Positions 1 to 7,589 of a stretch of DNA of 24,764 bases are shown here, one piece after another; within the stretch, counting starts at the first letter, position 1; each line of letters opens with the position of its first letter. Under the pieces are notes generated by a model, which saw only the letters and a list, made by a program, of their open reading frames with translations, was not told where the DNA came from and did no database searches. A program made the translations under genes and the position numbers. Location of the stretch: assembly GCA_030145015.1 (NCBI GenBank), contig JAQYWI010000065.1, positions 1-24,764 on the forward strand, in the 5' to 3' direction. This DNA comes from Desulfobacterales bacterium. Lineage in GTDB: Bacteria > Desulfobacterota > Desulfobacteria > Desulfobacterales > JAHEIW01.

Positions 1-79
1 GTCCCCAAGTTTTACATAATTTCATGGACGTCCCCAAGTTTTACAAGTTTTATAATTTCATGGACGCCCCCAAGTTTTA
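1..79. repeat. Imperfect tandem GTCCCC repeats
   Basis: Three head-to-tail copies of a unit beginning GTCCCCAAGTTTTA lie at 1-29, 30-65 and 66-79. The first two end in AATTTCATGGAC. Copy 2 carries a short extra segment, copy 3 has GCCCCC at its start and is cut short. The array may continue to the left of the window. Similar GTCCCC-type motifs often flank REP-associated (RAYT) transposases, but no transposase is visible here, so that link is only a guess. Confidence 0.75.
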
Positions 80-84
80 TTTTT

Positions 85-112
85 ATTGTACTTTGAACCG
101 CTAAATAGTTGT
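85..112. repeat. Degenerate third copy of the fic-flanking inverted repeat
   Basis: ATTGTACTTT (85-94) is the exact complement of the right arm of the neighbouring inverted repeat at 126-153. An 8-nt spacer follows, then a poorly matching second arm (103-112). It has the same arm length and spacer as the two good copies, so it is probably a decayed copy of the same site. Confidence 0.35.
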
Positions 113-125
113 TCTGAATTTTTAT

Positions 126-153
126 ATTATACTTTAAATCGTAAAAGTACAAT
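126..153. promoter_or_regulatory. Inverted repeat downstream of fic
   Basis: Arms ATTATACTTT (126-135) and AAAGTACAAT (144-153) are complementary at 9 of 10 positions and separated by 8 nt. Arm sequence and spacing match the site upstream of fic at 1351-1378, and 15 nt starting at TTTATATTATACTTT are shared as a direct repeat. It could be an operator for a divergent or upstream promoter, or a boundary of a transferred fic module. Confidence 0.5.
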
Positions 154-177
154 TAAACTGCTGAAGAGCGTCCATTA

Positions 178-1308
178 TTATCGAAAAAGTCTCAAATATT
201 CTTCAAACACATAAACCCGGTTTCTTTTAAAACCCGTTATTTCCTTTAACACATCCAGTCTCTCTAGATCATTGATCAGGGCATTCGCAGCGCGCGGCGT
301 CACGCCCAGCAGTTTGGGTGCTGCGGAACCACTCAGAACCGGTTTCCGGTATAAATGTATGATTAGTTTGCGGGCATTTTCCGCTTTGCGTCCGAGCGAC
401 ACTATTTTTCCAGCCATCTCATCCCTTAGATCCAGAATATCTCTAAAGGTCTGCTGACCTTTTTCAGCGGTTTTGATAATTGCGGTTAGAAAAAATTTAA
501 CCCACTGAATCATATTGTCAGATATTCTAACGGCTGTAAGAGAATCATAATAAGCAACCCGGTTTCTTTCGAAGAAATCGGAAAGATATAATGACGGTTT
601 GTTCAGGAACCCTTTGCTGACTAAATAGAGGGTAATTAATAGGCGACCGATTCGCCCGTTTCCATCTAAAAAGGGATGAATGGTCTCAAATTGGTAATGA
701 CTAATGGCAATACGAATCAAATGTGGAACTTCGATTTTATCATTGTGCCAAAATTTTTCAAGATCTGCCATCAACTCCGAAACCTCATCATGACCTGGTG
801 GGATATAAATTGCATCTTTCAGGTTGGTACCGCCTATCCAATTCTGGCTTCGGCGAAATTCTCCGGGAATTTTGTGTTCACCCCGCACGCCCCGTAACAA
901 TATGGCATGGGTTTTTTTCAGCAACCGGTTCGATAGCGGCAACCGGCTTAACTCATCCAAGGCTTCATTCATCGCCTGAATATAATTTTGGACTTCTTGC
1001 CAGTCATCGCGTTTTTCCGGATCTATCTGCTCCTGATCCATTACGGCTTCGTCCATTTGAGTTCTGGTACCCTCTATTCGGCTTGACGTGTTGGCTTCTT
1101 TTACGATATGCATTTGGATATACAGATCGACATCCGGGACTAGCAATGAAAAAGCATTTAACTCACTCAGATTTCGGGTTGCAGATTCAAGCAACGTATT
1201 TATTTGGGGGTCTTCCCAATACCAAACGTGATTGGCCGAGGTAGGGGTAAAACTTTGATATTGAAATTGTTGCCGAGAACTGCCGGCTTTAAAATCTTCT
1301 AGTTTCAT
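178..1308 (-). CDS. Fic family protein (class II, self-inhibited AMP-transferase)
   Basis: A 376-residue Fic/DOC protein that would transfer AMP from ATP to a hydroxyl side chain of a target protein. The full catalytic motif HPFLDGNGRIGRLL starts at His211. The region before it carries a Fic_N domain with the inhibitory motif SSRIEG (residues 75-80, S/TxxxEG), so this is a class II Fic whose own N-terminal helix should block ATP binding. GEFR (149-152) is the usual flap region. The last 70 or so residues look like a winged helix-turn-helix, suggesting DNA binding. It has no partner antitoxin gene. The inverted repeats at 1351-1378 and 126-153 are candidate operators. The target protein cannot be read from the sequence. 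Confidence 0.93.
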   Translation of the reverse strand: MKLEDFKAGSSRQQFQYQSFTPTSANHVWYWEDPQINTLLESATRNLSELNAFSLLVPDVDLYIQMHIVKEANTSSRIEGTRTQMDEAVMDQEQIDPEKRDDWQEVQNYIQAMNEALDELSRLPLSNRLLKKTHAILLRGVRGEHKIPGEFRRSQNWIGGTNLKDAIYIPPGHDEVSELMADLEKFWHNDKIEVPHLIRIAISHYQFETIHPFLDGNGRIGRLLITLYLVSKGFLNKPSLYLSDFFERNRVAYYDSLTAVRISDNMIQWVKFFLTAIIKTAEKGQQTFRDILDLRDEMAGKIVSLGRKAENARKLIIHLYRKPVLSGSAAPKLLGVTPRAANALINDLERLDVLKEITGFKRNRVYVFEEYLRLFR

Positions 1309-1350
1309 ATTTTCTCTAAAATATAAAAATATTGAGCTAACAAAATTTAT

Positions 1351-1378
1351 ATTATACTTTTATTCTTTAAAGTATAAT
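1351..1378 (-). promoter_or_regulatory. Perfect inverted repeat overlapping a fic -10 box
   Basis: Arms ATTATACTTT (1351-1360) and AAAGTATAAT (1369-1378) are a perfect 10-bp inverted repeat with an 8-nt spacer. On the minus strand the arm at 1351-1356 reads TATAAT, a consensus -10 box about 45 nt upstream of the fic start codon. No good -35 is seen at the right distance. An additional half site (ATTATACTAT) lies at 1391-1400. The arrangement suggests autoregulation, possibly by the C-terminal helix-turn-helix of Fic. Confidence 0.55.
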
Positions 1379-1412
1379 TAGTCAACCCATATTATACTAT
1401 ATGGATAAATAA

Positions 1413-1447
1413 AAAACCCTGCCTCATTAAAAACGAAGCAGGGTTTT
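1413..1447 (-). terminator. Rho-independent terminator of the hdr-met operon
   Basis: Stem AAAACCCTGC (1413-1422) pairs with GCAGGGTTTT (1438-1447), a perfect 10-bp stem with a 15-nt loop. Read on the minus strand it lies 25 nt after the metF stop codon and runs into a U-rich tract. Because of the A/T flanks it may also work in the plus direction. Confidence 0.85.
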
Positions 1448-1471
1448 GCTTTCAGTATTTTCTAAAGGGGC

Positions 1472-2404
1472 TTAATCGACATTCGGCCGCGGATGCAGAC
1501 CGGCGGCTTCGACGATTTCAGGGACCTTTTCTTCCCATTCGATTGCCATGACATGAAAGCCGGCCACACCTTCGACTTCCTTGAGACGCTCAATGGCTTC
1601 TATACAGATTTTGATGCCTTCAGCGGCCTGCTGGCCCTTCTCAACCCCCTGGAGACGCTTAATAATTTCATCCGGCACATCCATTCCGGGAACACGCTTC
1701 TGCATATACTTGGCCATCCCGACGCTCTTCATGGGGGTCATGCCGGCTAAAATATACACTTTTTCATGCAGCCCGCGTTCGCGCACGCCCTTCATCCATT
1801 CTTCAAATTTGTCCAAATTATAAATACACTGGGTCTGGATGAACTCGACTCCGGCGGCAATCTTTTTCGCCAGGCGCGGGACCCGAATCTCAAACGGATC
1901 GGCAAACGGATTGGCGGCCGCGCCGACGAACATCTGGGGACTGCCATCAAGGTCATCGCCCCCTAAAAACTTGCCCTCGTCGCGCATATGCCGCACGGCC
2001 TGAATCAGCTGGATCGAATCAATATCATGCACATTCTGGCCCTGGGCACAATCACCAAAGCTCTGATGATCGCCGGATAAACACAGGATGTTGTTGATGT
2101 CAAAGGAGGCCGCCCCGAGAATATCGCTTTGCAAGGCAATGCGATTGCGATCGCGCGTTACCATCTGAAGAACCGGTTCCAGCCCCATGAGTTTAAGGCG
2201 GATGCAGGACGCCAGACTGCACAAGCGGGTCATCGAGGTCTGGTTGTCGGTGATGTTGATTGCATCCACATGGTCTTTGATCAACTCCGCTTTTTTAATA
2301 ATGTGCTCGGGGTTACTGCCGCGGGGCGGTCCACACTCGGAGGTAACGGCCAGATGACCTTCACTGAGAATCTTTTCCAGTTTGCTCGGTGTCTTTACAC
2401 TCAT
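1472..2404 (-). CDS. metF: Methylenetetrahydrofolate reductase MetF (Moorella-type)
   Basis: A 310-residue FAD-dependent TIM-barrel protein that interconverts 5,10-methylene-THF and 5-methyl-THF in the methyl branch of the Wood-Ljungdahl pathway. The N-terminus (VTSECGPPRGSNP) is the family's first beta strand, with the catalytic-type Glu, and the protein is MetF-like to its end. I chose the ATG at 2404 instead of an upstream in-frame ATG (2476): it overlaps the metV stop as ATGA and is preceded by GGGAGG 10 nt away, while the upstream extension lies inside metV. It is the last gene of the operon. In the Moorella thermoacetica complex, MetF is thought to receive electrons through MetV and the Hdr/MvhD subunits rather than directly from NAD(P)H; the same is inferred here. 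Confidence 0.93.
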   Translation of the reverse strand: MSVKTPSKLEKILSEGHLAVTSECGPPRGSNPEHIIKKAELIKDHVDAINITDNQTSMTRLCSLASCIRLKLMGLEPVLQMVTRDRNRIALQSDILGAASFDINNILCLSGDHQSFGDCAQGQNVHDIDSIQLIQAVRHMRDEGKFLGGDDLDGSPQMFVGAAANPFADPFEIRVPRLAKKIAAGVEFIQTQCIYNLDKFEEWMKGVRERGLHEKVYILAGMTPMKSVGMAKYMQKRVPGMDVPDEIIKRLQGVEKGQQAAEGIKICIEAIERLKEVEGVAGFHVMAIEWEEKVPEIVEAAGLHPRPNVD

Positions 2405-3069
2405 TGCTGCACATCCTCCCTTACAACTTTTCTGGGCCCCCCTGCCCTGTCCGTCGACCAGTCCTTTAAGGGGCACAACTTTTCGTATTCGTCGAGTCTG
2501 TCTAGCGCCTTGAGACGATCGACAATCAACTGCCAGGCGCAGTCCACCTCGGCGTTGATCTCACACCGACCATCGGTGGAGCCGCCGCAGGGGCCGTTAA
2601 AAAGCCGCTTCGCGCAGCGGGATACCGGGCAGATGCTCCCGGTTGTGGCCAGAATACATTGTCCGCAGCCCTGGCAGCGTTCCGTCCAGAGGCCGCGTTC
2701 TTCGGTAGCTCCCATAAAGCAGGTATTCACACCCGGATACACCGGTGTGCTGTGGTATTGTTCGGCGGTAAACTGGACCCCAACACCGCAGGCAAGGGAG
2801 ACCACGGCATCATACTGGTCGATTACGTCGCGTATTTCATCCAAATACTCACGATCACATTGTCTTTCGAGGGTAATCTCCTCGATTTTGACCTCTTTTC
2901 CCTCTTTCCGGGCATGCATCCGCAAAGCCGAAGCCAGAACCGCTACCTCTTTTTTGCCTCCGGCCTCACAGACAGTAACGCATTCGTTGCAGCCCAATAC
3001 CAGGATGTTGGTGTGAACCTTGAGATATTCGATGATTTCCTCAATCGGTTTTTTATCTGCAACTATCAT
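2401..3069 (-). CDS. metV: Methylenetetrahydrofolate reductase small subunit MetV
   Basis: A 222-residue cysteine-rich protein of the MetV / 'methylene-tetrahydrofolate reductase C-terminal' family. An early cluster (C27, C30, C34 in GCNECVTVCEAGG) and a dense cluster in the second half (CQGCGQC, CPVSRC, GPCGG, and two more Cys) are suited to iron-sulfur or zinc binding. MetV partners MetF and is the inferred electron entry point to it. The start has AGAGGGG 9 nt upstream; the stop overlaps the metF start by 4 nt, which points to translational coupling and 1:1 production. Confidence 0.92.
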   Translation of the reverse strand: MIVADKKPIEEIIEYLKVHTNILVLGCNECVTVCEAGGKKEVAVLASALRMHARKEGKEVKIEEITLERQCDREYLDEIRDVIDQYDAVVSLACGVGVQFTAEQYHSTPVYPGVNTCFMGATEERGLWTERCQGCGQCILATTGSICPVSRCAKRLFNGPCGGSTDGRCEINAEVDCAWQLIVDRLKALDRLDEYEKLCPLKDWSTDRAGGPRKVVREDVQQ

Positions 3070-3106
3070 TTAATCAAACCCCTCTAATTTGCTTTTGGAA
3101 TGGACC

Positions 3107-3538
3107 CTAGGCCGCCTTGTTTTTGGCCAGTTTGACCGGATTGGGCCCAAGCGCATTGATTTCCTCGGTGAATTCGGTTGCATATTGGGCAAAGCGCGGG
3201 CCTTCACTGGATGACAGGTTGTACATTCTCACCCGTTCCCCTTCGATGCCGATGGAGTTTAAAATTTCCTGTGCCTGTTCAACCCGTCGGCGGGCCATAA
3301 GGTTGCCGCTGTTAAAGTGACAGTCACCTTCCAAACATCCCAATACACAAACACCATCCGCTCCTTTTTCAAAGGCACGCAGAATATGAATCAGATCGAC
3401 CTTTCCGCTGCACGGTACACGCACAATTCTGATATTTGGCGGATATTGTAATCGCATCGAACCTGCCAGGTCCGCGGCGGTATAGCCTCAGAAATTACAG
3501 CAGAATGCAATAATGATCGCTTCAAAATCCTTACTCAT
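3107..3538 (-). CDS. mvhD: MvhD-type hydrogenase iron-sulfur subunit, selenoprotein
   Basis: A 143-residue [2Fe-2S] electron-transfer subunit that normally binds HdrA and links it to a partner oxidoreductase. A conventional gene call starts at the internal ATG 3457 and gives only 116 residues. Reading upstream in frame from ATG 3538 gives MSKDFEAIIIAFCCNF, then UGA at 3488-3490, then GYTAADLAGS running into the rest. Family members have Cys at the UGA position (CCxxC followed by GY/SY and ADLAG), so UGA most likely encodes selenocysteine 17. Other conserved cysteines remain: C43 (PCSG) and C68/C73 (GCLEGDC). A SECIS-like hairpin follows the UGA. Sec-containing MvhD/VhuD homologues are known in Methanococcales and reported in deltaproteobacteria. 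A nonsense mutation or sequencing error is the alternative. Confidence 0.9.
3453..3479 (-). promoter_or_regulatory. Candidate bacterial SECIS hairpin in mvhD
   Basis: On the mRNA, nucleotides 14-20 after the UGA (CGGACCU) pair with nucleotides 24-30 (AGGUUCG), including one G-U, leaving a GGC loop. Past a small internal mismatch, three more pairs (9-11 with 33-35) extend the stem. The loop begins with G at 21 nt after the UGA, within the known range for bacterial SECIS elements, which lie inside the coding sequence just 3' of the UGA. Folded by hand only. Confidence 0.6.
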
Positions 3539-3555
3539 AATTTCCTCTCAAAAAA

Positions 3556-3600
3556 ATGCCTAAAGTGATCTAAAATGCCTAAAGTGCCTAAAGTTAAGGA
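3556..3600. repeat. Short direct repeats between hdrA and mvhD
   Basis: ATGCCTAAAGTG occurs at 3556-3567 and 3575-3586, followed at once by a third partial copy, GCCTAAAGTT (3586-3595). The rest of the 121-nt gap (3539-3659) is also low-complexity, with repeated AATCCAAAATCTAAATTCC-like phrases. It is the only sizeable gap inside an otherwise tightly packed operon. Confidence 0.7.
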
Positions 3601-3659
3601 ATTCTATCTATTTTATTCCGCAATCCAAAATCTAAATTCCAAATTCCGCCTTCCGAATT

Positions 3660-6600
3660 CTACAAGACTCCTTCCAGGAGCGCATCTACTTTACACATGA
3701 TCTGCTCATCCTCGTACCAGCTGAGCTGAATGGCTTTGGCCGGGCACTCGGCCGCACAGATCCCACACCCATGGCAGGTTGCCGCGTCAATTTCACTGAC
3801 GCCCTCCTCATTGATTTTGGGCACATTATAAGGACATGACCGCACGCAAACGAGGCACGAGGCACACTTTTCGGCTTCAACCCGTGCCGTGACGGCAGAC
3901 AGGGTCAACTCTGTCTGGGAAAGAAATGTGGTCGCCCTGGCAGCCGAGGCATAGGCCTGGGAAATGGTTTCGGACAGAAGCTTGGGACTGTGGGCGGTTC
4001 CGCACACAAAGATCCCTTCGGTCGCCATGTCTACCGGCCGCAGCTTGATGTGGGCTTCCATAAAAAATCCCTCCGGGTTGCGGGCCAGTTTGAGTATGGA
4101 TGAGAGTTCCTCGGTGTCTTCCGGAACCATCCCCGCGCTCAATGCCAGAATGTCGGCTTTAACCGTCAGGGGCCGGTCCAGCATTTGATCTTTGAAGCTC
4201 ACCTGTACCCCGTCCTCAGAGGATTCCACCACCGGCGGATCTTCAGGATCAAACGGGAAAAACAAAATCCCCTGGCGCCTGGCTTCGGCGTAATAATCTT
4301 CCAATAAGCCGTAGGTTCGAATATCGCGATAAAGGATAAATATATCTGCTTCAGGATTAACTTTCTTTATTTGAAGCGCGTTTTTAATGGCGGACTGGCA
4401 ACAGATTCTCGAACAATTGGGGTTATCCTCGTTGCGGGATCCGACGCATTGGATCATCACCACCTTGGCCGCATCCCCCGCCTCGCCTTTTTGCAGTCGT
4501 TCGGCCAGTTCGAGCTGGGTCATTACCCGCGGATTCTGGCCGTAAAGGAATTCTTTCGGCTGGTATTCACTGGCCCCCGTCGCCACGATAACCGCCCCGT
4601 GATCAATTTTTCTTTGAATCATTTGCGGTCCCACCAGGATTTCGGTTGTGAAGTTTCCCTGGGAACCCGTGAAGCTGATAATCAACGCGTTGGTCAGAAC
4701 CTCGATTTTAGGATGAGCGGATACCTTTTTGATCAGCTCATCAAGATAGTCACCTACATTGGCTCCTTCGATGGTGGCCGTCAGGCGCTTGGCAAGTCCG
4801 CCCAGTTCGGCTTCCTTTTCTACCAGAACAACTTCGAAATCCTGATCGGCCAATCCCAAAGCGGCATTCATTCCGGCCACTCCGCCGCCAACCACCAGCC
4901 CTTTTTGGTTAACCGGTATTTGCTTTTCATAAAGCGGATGAAGGGTGGCAGCGCGGGCAACCGCCATGCGCACCAGTTCACTGGCCTTATCGGTTGCTTC
5001 CTGGGGTGCTTCAGAGTGGACCCATGAATCCTGGTTGCGGATATTGGCCATTTCAAAAAGATATTTATTGAGGCCGCAAGCCTCCATGGTATCCTGGAAA
5101 ATCGGTTCATGTGTCTTGGGGCTGCAGGCCGAAACCACAATCCGGTTAAGACGGTGTTCCTCAATGAGCGCCTTCATTTTTTCTTGAGAGTCCTGGGAAC
5201 AGGTAAAAAGATCGTTTCCGGCGTAAACCACATACGGCAGTGTTTCAGCGTAAGCGGCGACACCTTTAACGTCTACAACGCTGGCGATATTGATCCCACA
5301 GTGGCATACAAAAACGCCGATGCGCGGTTCCTCTTCCGTTATATCCTTTTCAGGCGGCTGCTCTTTGACGACAACCTCAGTACCGCGGGCCTCGCTTAAA
5401 AGTGCCATGGCGCTGCCGGCCACCGCGCTGCCCTGCATCACGGTTTCGGGGATATCTTTCGGTCCCTGGTATATCCCGGTAACAAATACGCCCGGTCGGG
5501 TCGTCTCAACAGGCATCAATGGGGGAGTCTTCGGGAAGCGGTGCTCATTGAGCTCGATGCCAAAAATTTTGGCGAACTCAACGGCTTCGGCATGGGGTTC
5601 AAAGCCGATGGAGAGCACAACCATGTCAAAGTTCTCATCGATGAGGGTCCCATCCGGACCGGCATAACGCATAATGAGGTTGCCTGTGCCGGCTTCCTCG
5701 CGCACCGCCGAGATCATTGCCCGTTGATAACGCACACCGTATTCTTCTTTGGCCCGGTCCACGTATTTATCGAAATCCTTACCAAAAGCCCGGATGTCCA
5801 TATAGAATATGGTGGGTTCAATATCGGGATCATGGTCCTTGGCGGTCATGGCCTGTTTGGTGGCATACATGCAGCAAACAGATGAGCACCAGGGGTTAGC
5901 GTTGTGAGAATCGCGGGACCCCACGCACTGGATCCAGGCGACCTTCTTAGGATGCTTTTTATCTCCGGGTCTCATGACCGTGCCCTGGTAAGGACCGGAG
6001 GCGGACAGAATCCGTTCAAACTGGATGGATGAAACCACGTTTGGCCAGCGGCCAAAACCAAGCTCCGGCCGCACAGAGGCATCGTACCGATTTAAACCCG
6101 GGCTGAGAATGACGGCACCGACATTCAGCTCAAATTCCTTGCCCGTATCTTCCCAATCGATCGCACCCGCATCACAGAACTTTTCACAGGCCTTGCATTT
6201 GCCGTTCTTGAAATATATGCAAATATCCCGGTCAATGGCGCGTGTGTTCGGCAAGGCCTGGGGGAAAAGTGAGAAGATGGCTTTGCGAACAGTCAGACCC
6301 TGCTCGTATTCGCTGGTAATTTTTTTGGGACATTTTTCTTCACAGATTCCGCAGCCGGTGCATTTGTCCGGATCTACATAACGCGGCTTTTGCTTTACTT
6401 TGACCGTGAAGTCCCCGGGCTCTCCTTCGACGGATTCCACTTCTGCCAAGGTATGGATGTCAATGTTTAAGTGGCGTCCCAATTCCACCATCTTGGGAGA
6501 GATCATGCACATTGAGCAGTCGCCGGTCGGAAACGTTTTATCCAGCATAACCATGGTGCCGCCGATAGAGGAATCTTTCTGGACGATATGGACTTTAAAC

Positions 6601-6704
6601 CCGCTGTTTGCCAGATCAAGTGCCGACTGCATGGCGCCGACACCACCGCCCACAACCAGTACAGAGCCTCGCTTAGTCGTTTTTACGGATTCTTTTTCAT
6701 TCAT
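3660..6704 (-). CDS. hdrA: Heterodisulfide reductase subunit A, double-FAD form
   Basis: A 1014-residue flavin/iron-sulfur protein, far longer than the roughly 650 residues of archaeal HdrA. Module 1 (about 1-450) has a Rossmann FAD site VLVVGGGVGAM at 15-25, a Cys pair GDCSMC (61-66), a ferredoxin motif CTGCGICEEKCP (115-126) and a second Cys group at 161-177. Module 2 (about 461-1014) is a canonical HdrA: N-terminal VCHCG domain, second FAD site GLVVGGGVAGM (602-612), and a C-terminal two-cluster ferredoxin (CASCLVCVRSCP 947-958, CHGCGICAAECP 977-988). Both modules carry the IQCVGSR...CC motif (258-278 and 751-769). HdrA is the bifurcating flavin core that joins HdrBC to MvhD. Its ATG overlaps the hdrB stop as ATGA. 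The tandem architecture suggests duplication and fusion. Confidence 0.95.
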   Translation of the reverse strand: MNEKESVKTTKRGSVLVVGGGVGAMQSALDLANSGFKVHIVQKDSSIGGTMVMLDKTFPTGDCSMCMISPKMVELGRHLNIDIHTLAEVESVEGEPGDFTVKVKQKPRYVDPDKCTGCGICEEKCPKKITSEYEQGLTVRKAIFSLFPQALPNTRAIDRDICIYFKNGKCKACEKFCDAGAIDWEDTGKEFELNVGAVILSPGLNRYDASVRPELGFGRWPNVVSSIQFERILSASGPYQGTVMRPGDKKHPKKVAWIQCVGSRDSHNANPWCSSVCCMYATKQAMTAKDHDPDIEPTIFYMDIRAFGKDFDKYVDRAKEEYGVRYQRAMISAVREEAGTGNLIMRYAGPDGTLIDENFDMVVLSIGFEPHAEAVEFAKIFGIELNEHRFPKTPPLMPVETTRPGVFVTGIYQGPKDIPETVMQGSAVAGSAMALLSEARGTEVVVKEQPPEKDITEEEPRIGVFVCHCGINIASVVDVKGVAAYAETLPYVVYAGNDLFTCSQDSQEKMKALIEEHRLNRIVVSACSPKTHEPIFQDTMEACGLNKYLFEMANIRNQDSWVHSEAPQEATDKASELVRMAVARAATLHPLYEKQIPVNQKGLVVGGGVAGMNAALGLADQDFEVVLVEKEAELGGLAKRLTATIEGANVGDYLDELIKKVSAHPKIEVLTNALIISFTGSQGNFTTEILVGPQMIQRKIDHGAVIVATGASEYQPKEFLYGQNPRVMTQLELAERLQKGEAGDAAKVVMIQCVGSRNEDNPNCSRICCQSAIKNALQIKKVNPEADIFILYRDIRTYGLLEDYYAEARRQGILFFPFDPEDPPVVESSEDGVQVSFKDQMLDRPLTVKADILALSAGMVPEDTEELSSILKLARNPEGFFMEAHIKLRPVDMATEGIFVCGTAHSPKLLSETISQAYASAARATTFLSQTELTLSAVTARVEAEKCASCLVCVRSCPYNVPKINEEGVSEIDAATCHGCGICAAECPAKAIQLSWYEDEQIMCKVDALLEGVL

Positions 6705-7576
6705 ATGATATTCAACTCCTTCAAAAGCTCAGCGCTTTCAACAAAATGCCTGTCGATCTGCAATTCCTCCACGCTCACGCCCATTGCCACCCCGACCATT
6801 TCGGTTATGAAATAAACCGGCAGTCTTTCTTTTATTTCCTGTTTTTCACAGATTTGGTCCTGATAGCTATCCATATTCAATTGACACATGGGACAGGTGA
6901 CCACCAGACAGTTGGCGCCCCTTGCCACCGCGTCTTTCATAATCCGCGCCATCAGATTTAAAGCGGCTTCCTCATCATTAACGGCGGCGGATGCGCCGCA
7001 GCAGTCCGTTTTATAACTCCAATCCAGAGGCTTTGCCCCGAGGACCTTAAGTACCGTCTCCATGCCCTGGGGGTTTTCCACATCATCAGGCACGGGAACT
7101 TTATATGGAAATCGAGTCTGCATGCAGCCGTAGTAGCATGCGGGTTTAAGCCCCTTTAGCTTTTGGCTCACCTTTTCAGCCAGTTCACCGGATGCCACCT
7201 TGGTAAGAAGCACTTCCAAAATTGAGGATACCTTAATGGTTCCCTGGATCTTTTTGGTGAGTTCGGTATTGATCTCGCTTTTCAGAATGGGGTCGTCTTC
7301 GAGTCGTTTTTGGGCCACCAGCGTCCGCGAGTAACACGCCGAGCACGGAATCACGATTTCTGAAAACCCATCCGCCTCTGCGATCCCGATATTTCTGGCA
7401 GGCATGGCTAGCGCCAAAAAGTCATTGACCTTGCCGGCGGAGGTTGCTCCGCAACAGTTCCAATCTTCGATTTCTTTGAGAATAATCCCGACCTCATTAA
7501 ATACCCGCCGACTTTGAACATCGTAAAGCGACGAGGAAGCATGCAGCGTACATCCGGGATAATAGCCAATATCCAT
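6701..7576 (-). CDS. hdrB: Heterodisulfide reductase subunit B
   Basis: A 291-residue subunit with two CCG domains. Domain 1 has C9, C41-C42 and C78/C81; domain 2 has C147/C151, C192-C193 and C228/C231. In HdrB of methanogens these hold two noncubane [4Fe-4S] clusters at the disulfide-reducing site. In this operon the physiological substrate is unknown; it could be a disulfide or a ferredoxin-linked path. The start is placed at 7576 (MDIGYYPGC) because GAGG lies 7 nt upstream and the CCG fold begins there; the 14-residue longer form would overlap hdrC. There are 13 nt between the hdrC stop and this start. Confidence 0.94.
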   Translation of the reverse strand: MDIGYYPGCTLHASSSLYDVQSRRVFNEVGIILKEIEDWNCCGATSAGKVNDFLALAMPARNIGIAEADGFSEIVIPCSACYSRTLVAQKRLEDDPILKSEINTELTKKIQGTIKVSSILEVLLTKVASGELAEKVSQKLKGLKPACYYGCMQTRFPYKVPVPDDVENPQGMETVLKVLGAKPLDWSYKTDCCGASAAVNDEEAALNLMARIMKDAVARGANCLVVTCPMCQLNMDSYQDQICEKQEIKERLPVYFITEMVGVAMGVSVEELQIDRHFVESAELLKELNII

Positions 7577-7589
7577 GATTAACCTCTTG

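Noticed and set aside
1..79. CRISPR array
   Set aside because: Units are head-to-tail without unique spacers and there are no cas genes.
2129..3016. 295-codon open frame on the plus strand
   Set aside because: Antisense to metF and metV, no recognisable domain; the minus-strand genes fully account for the sequence.
3457..3538. mvhD as a pseudogene or sequencing error at the UGA
   Set aside because: The rest of the gene is intact, the UGA falls exactly on a family Cys position, a SECIS-like hairpin follows, and the operon is otherwise undamaged.
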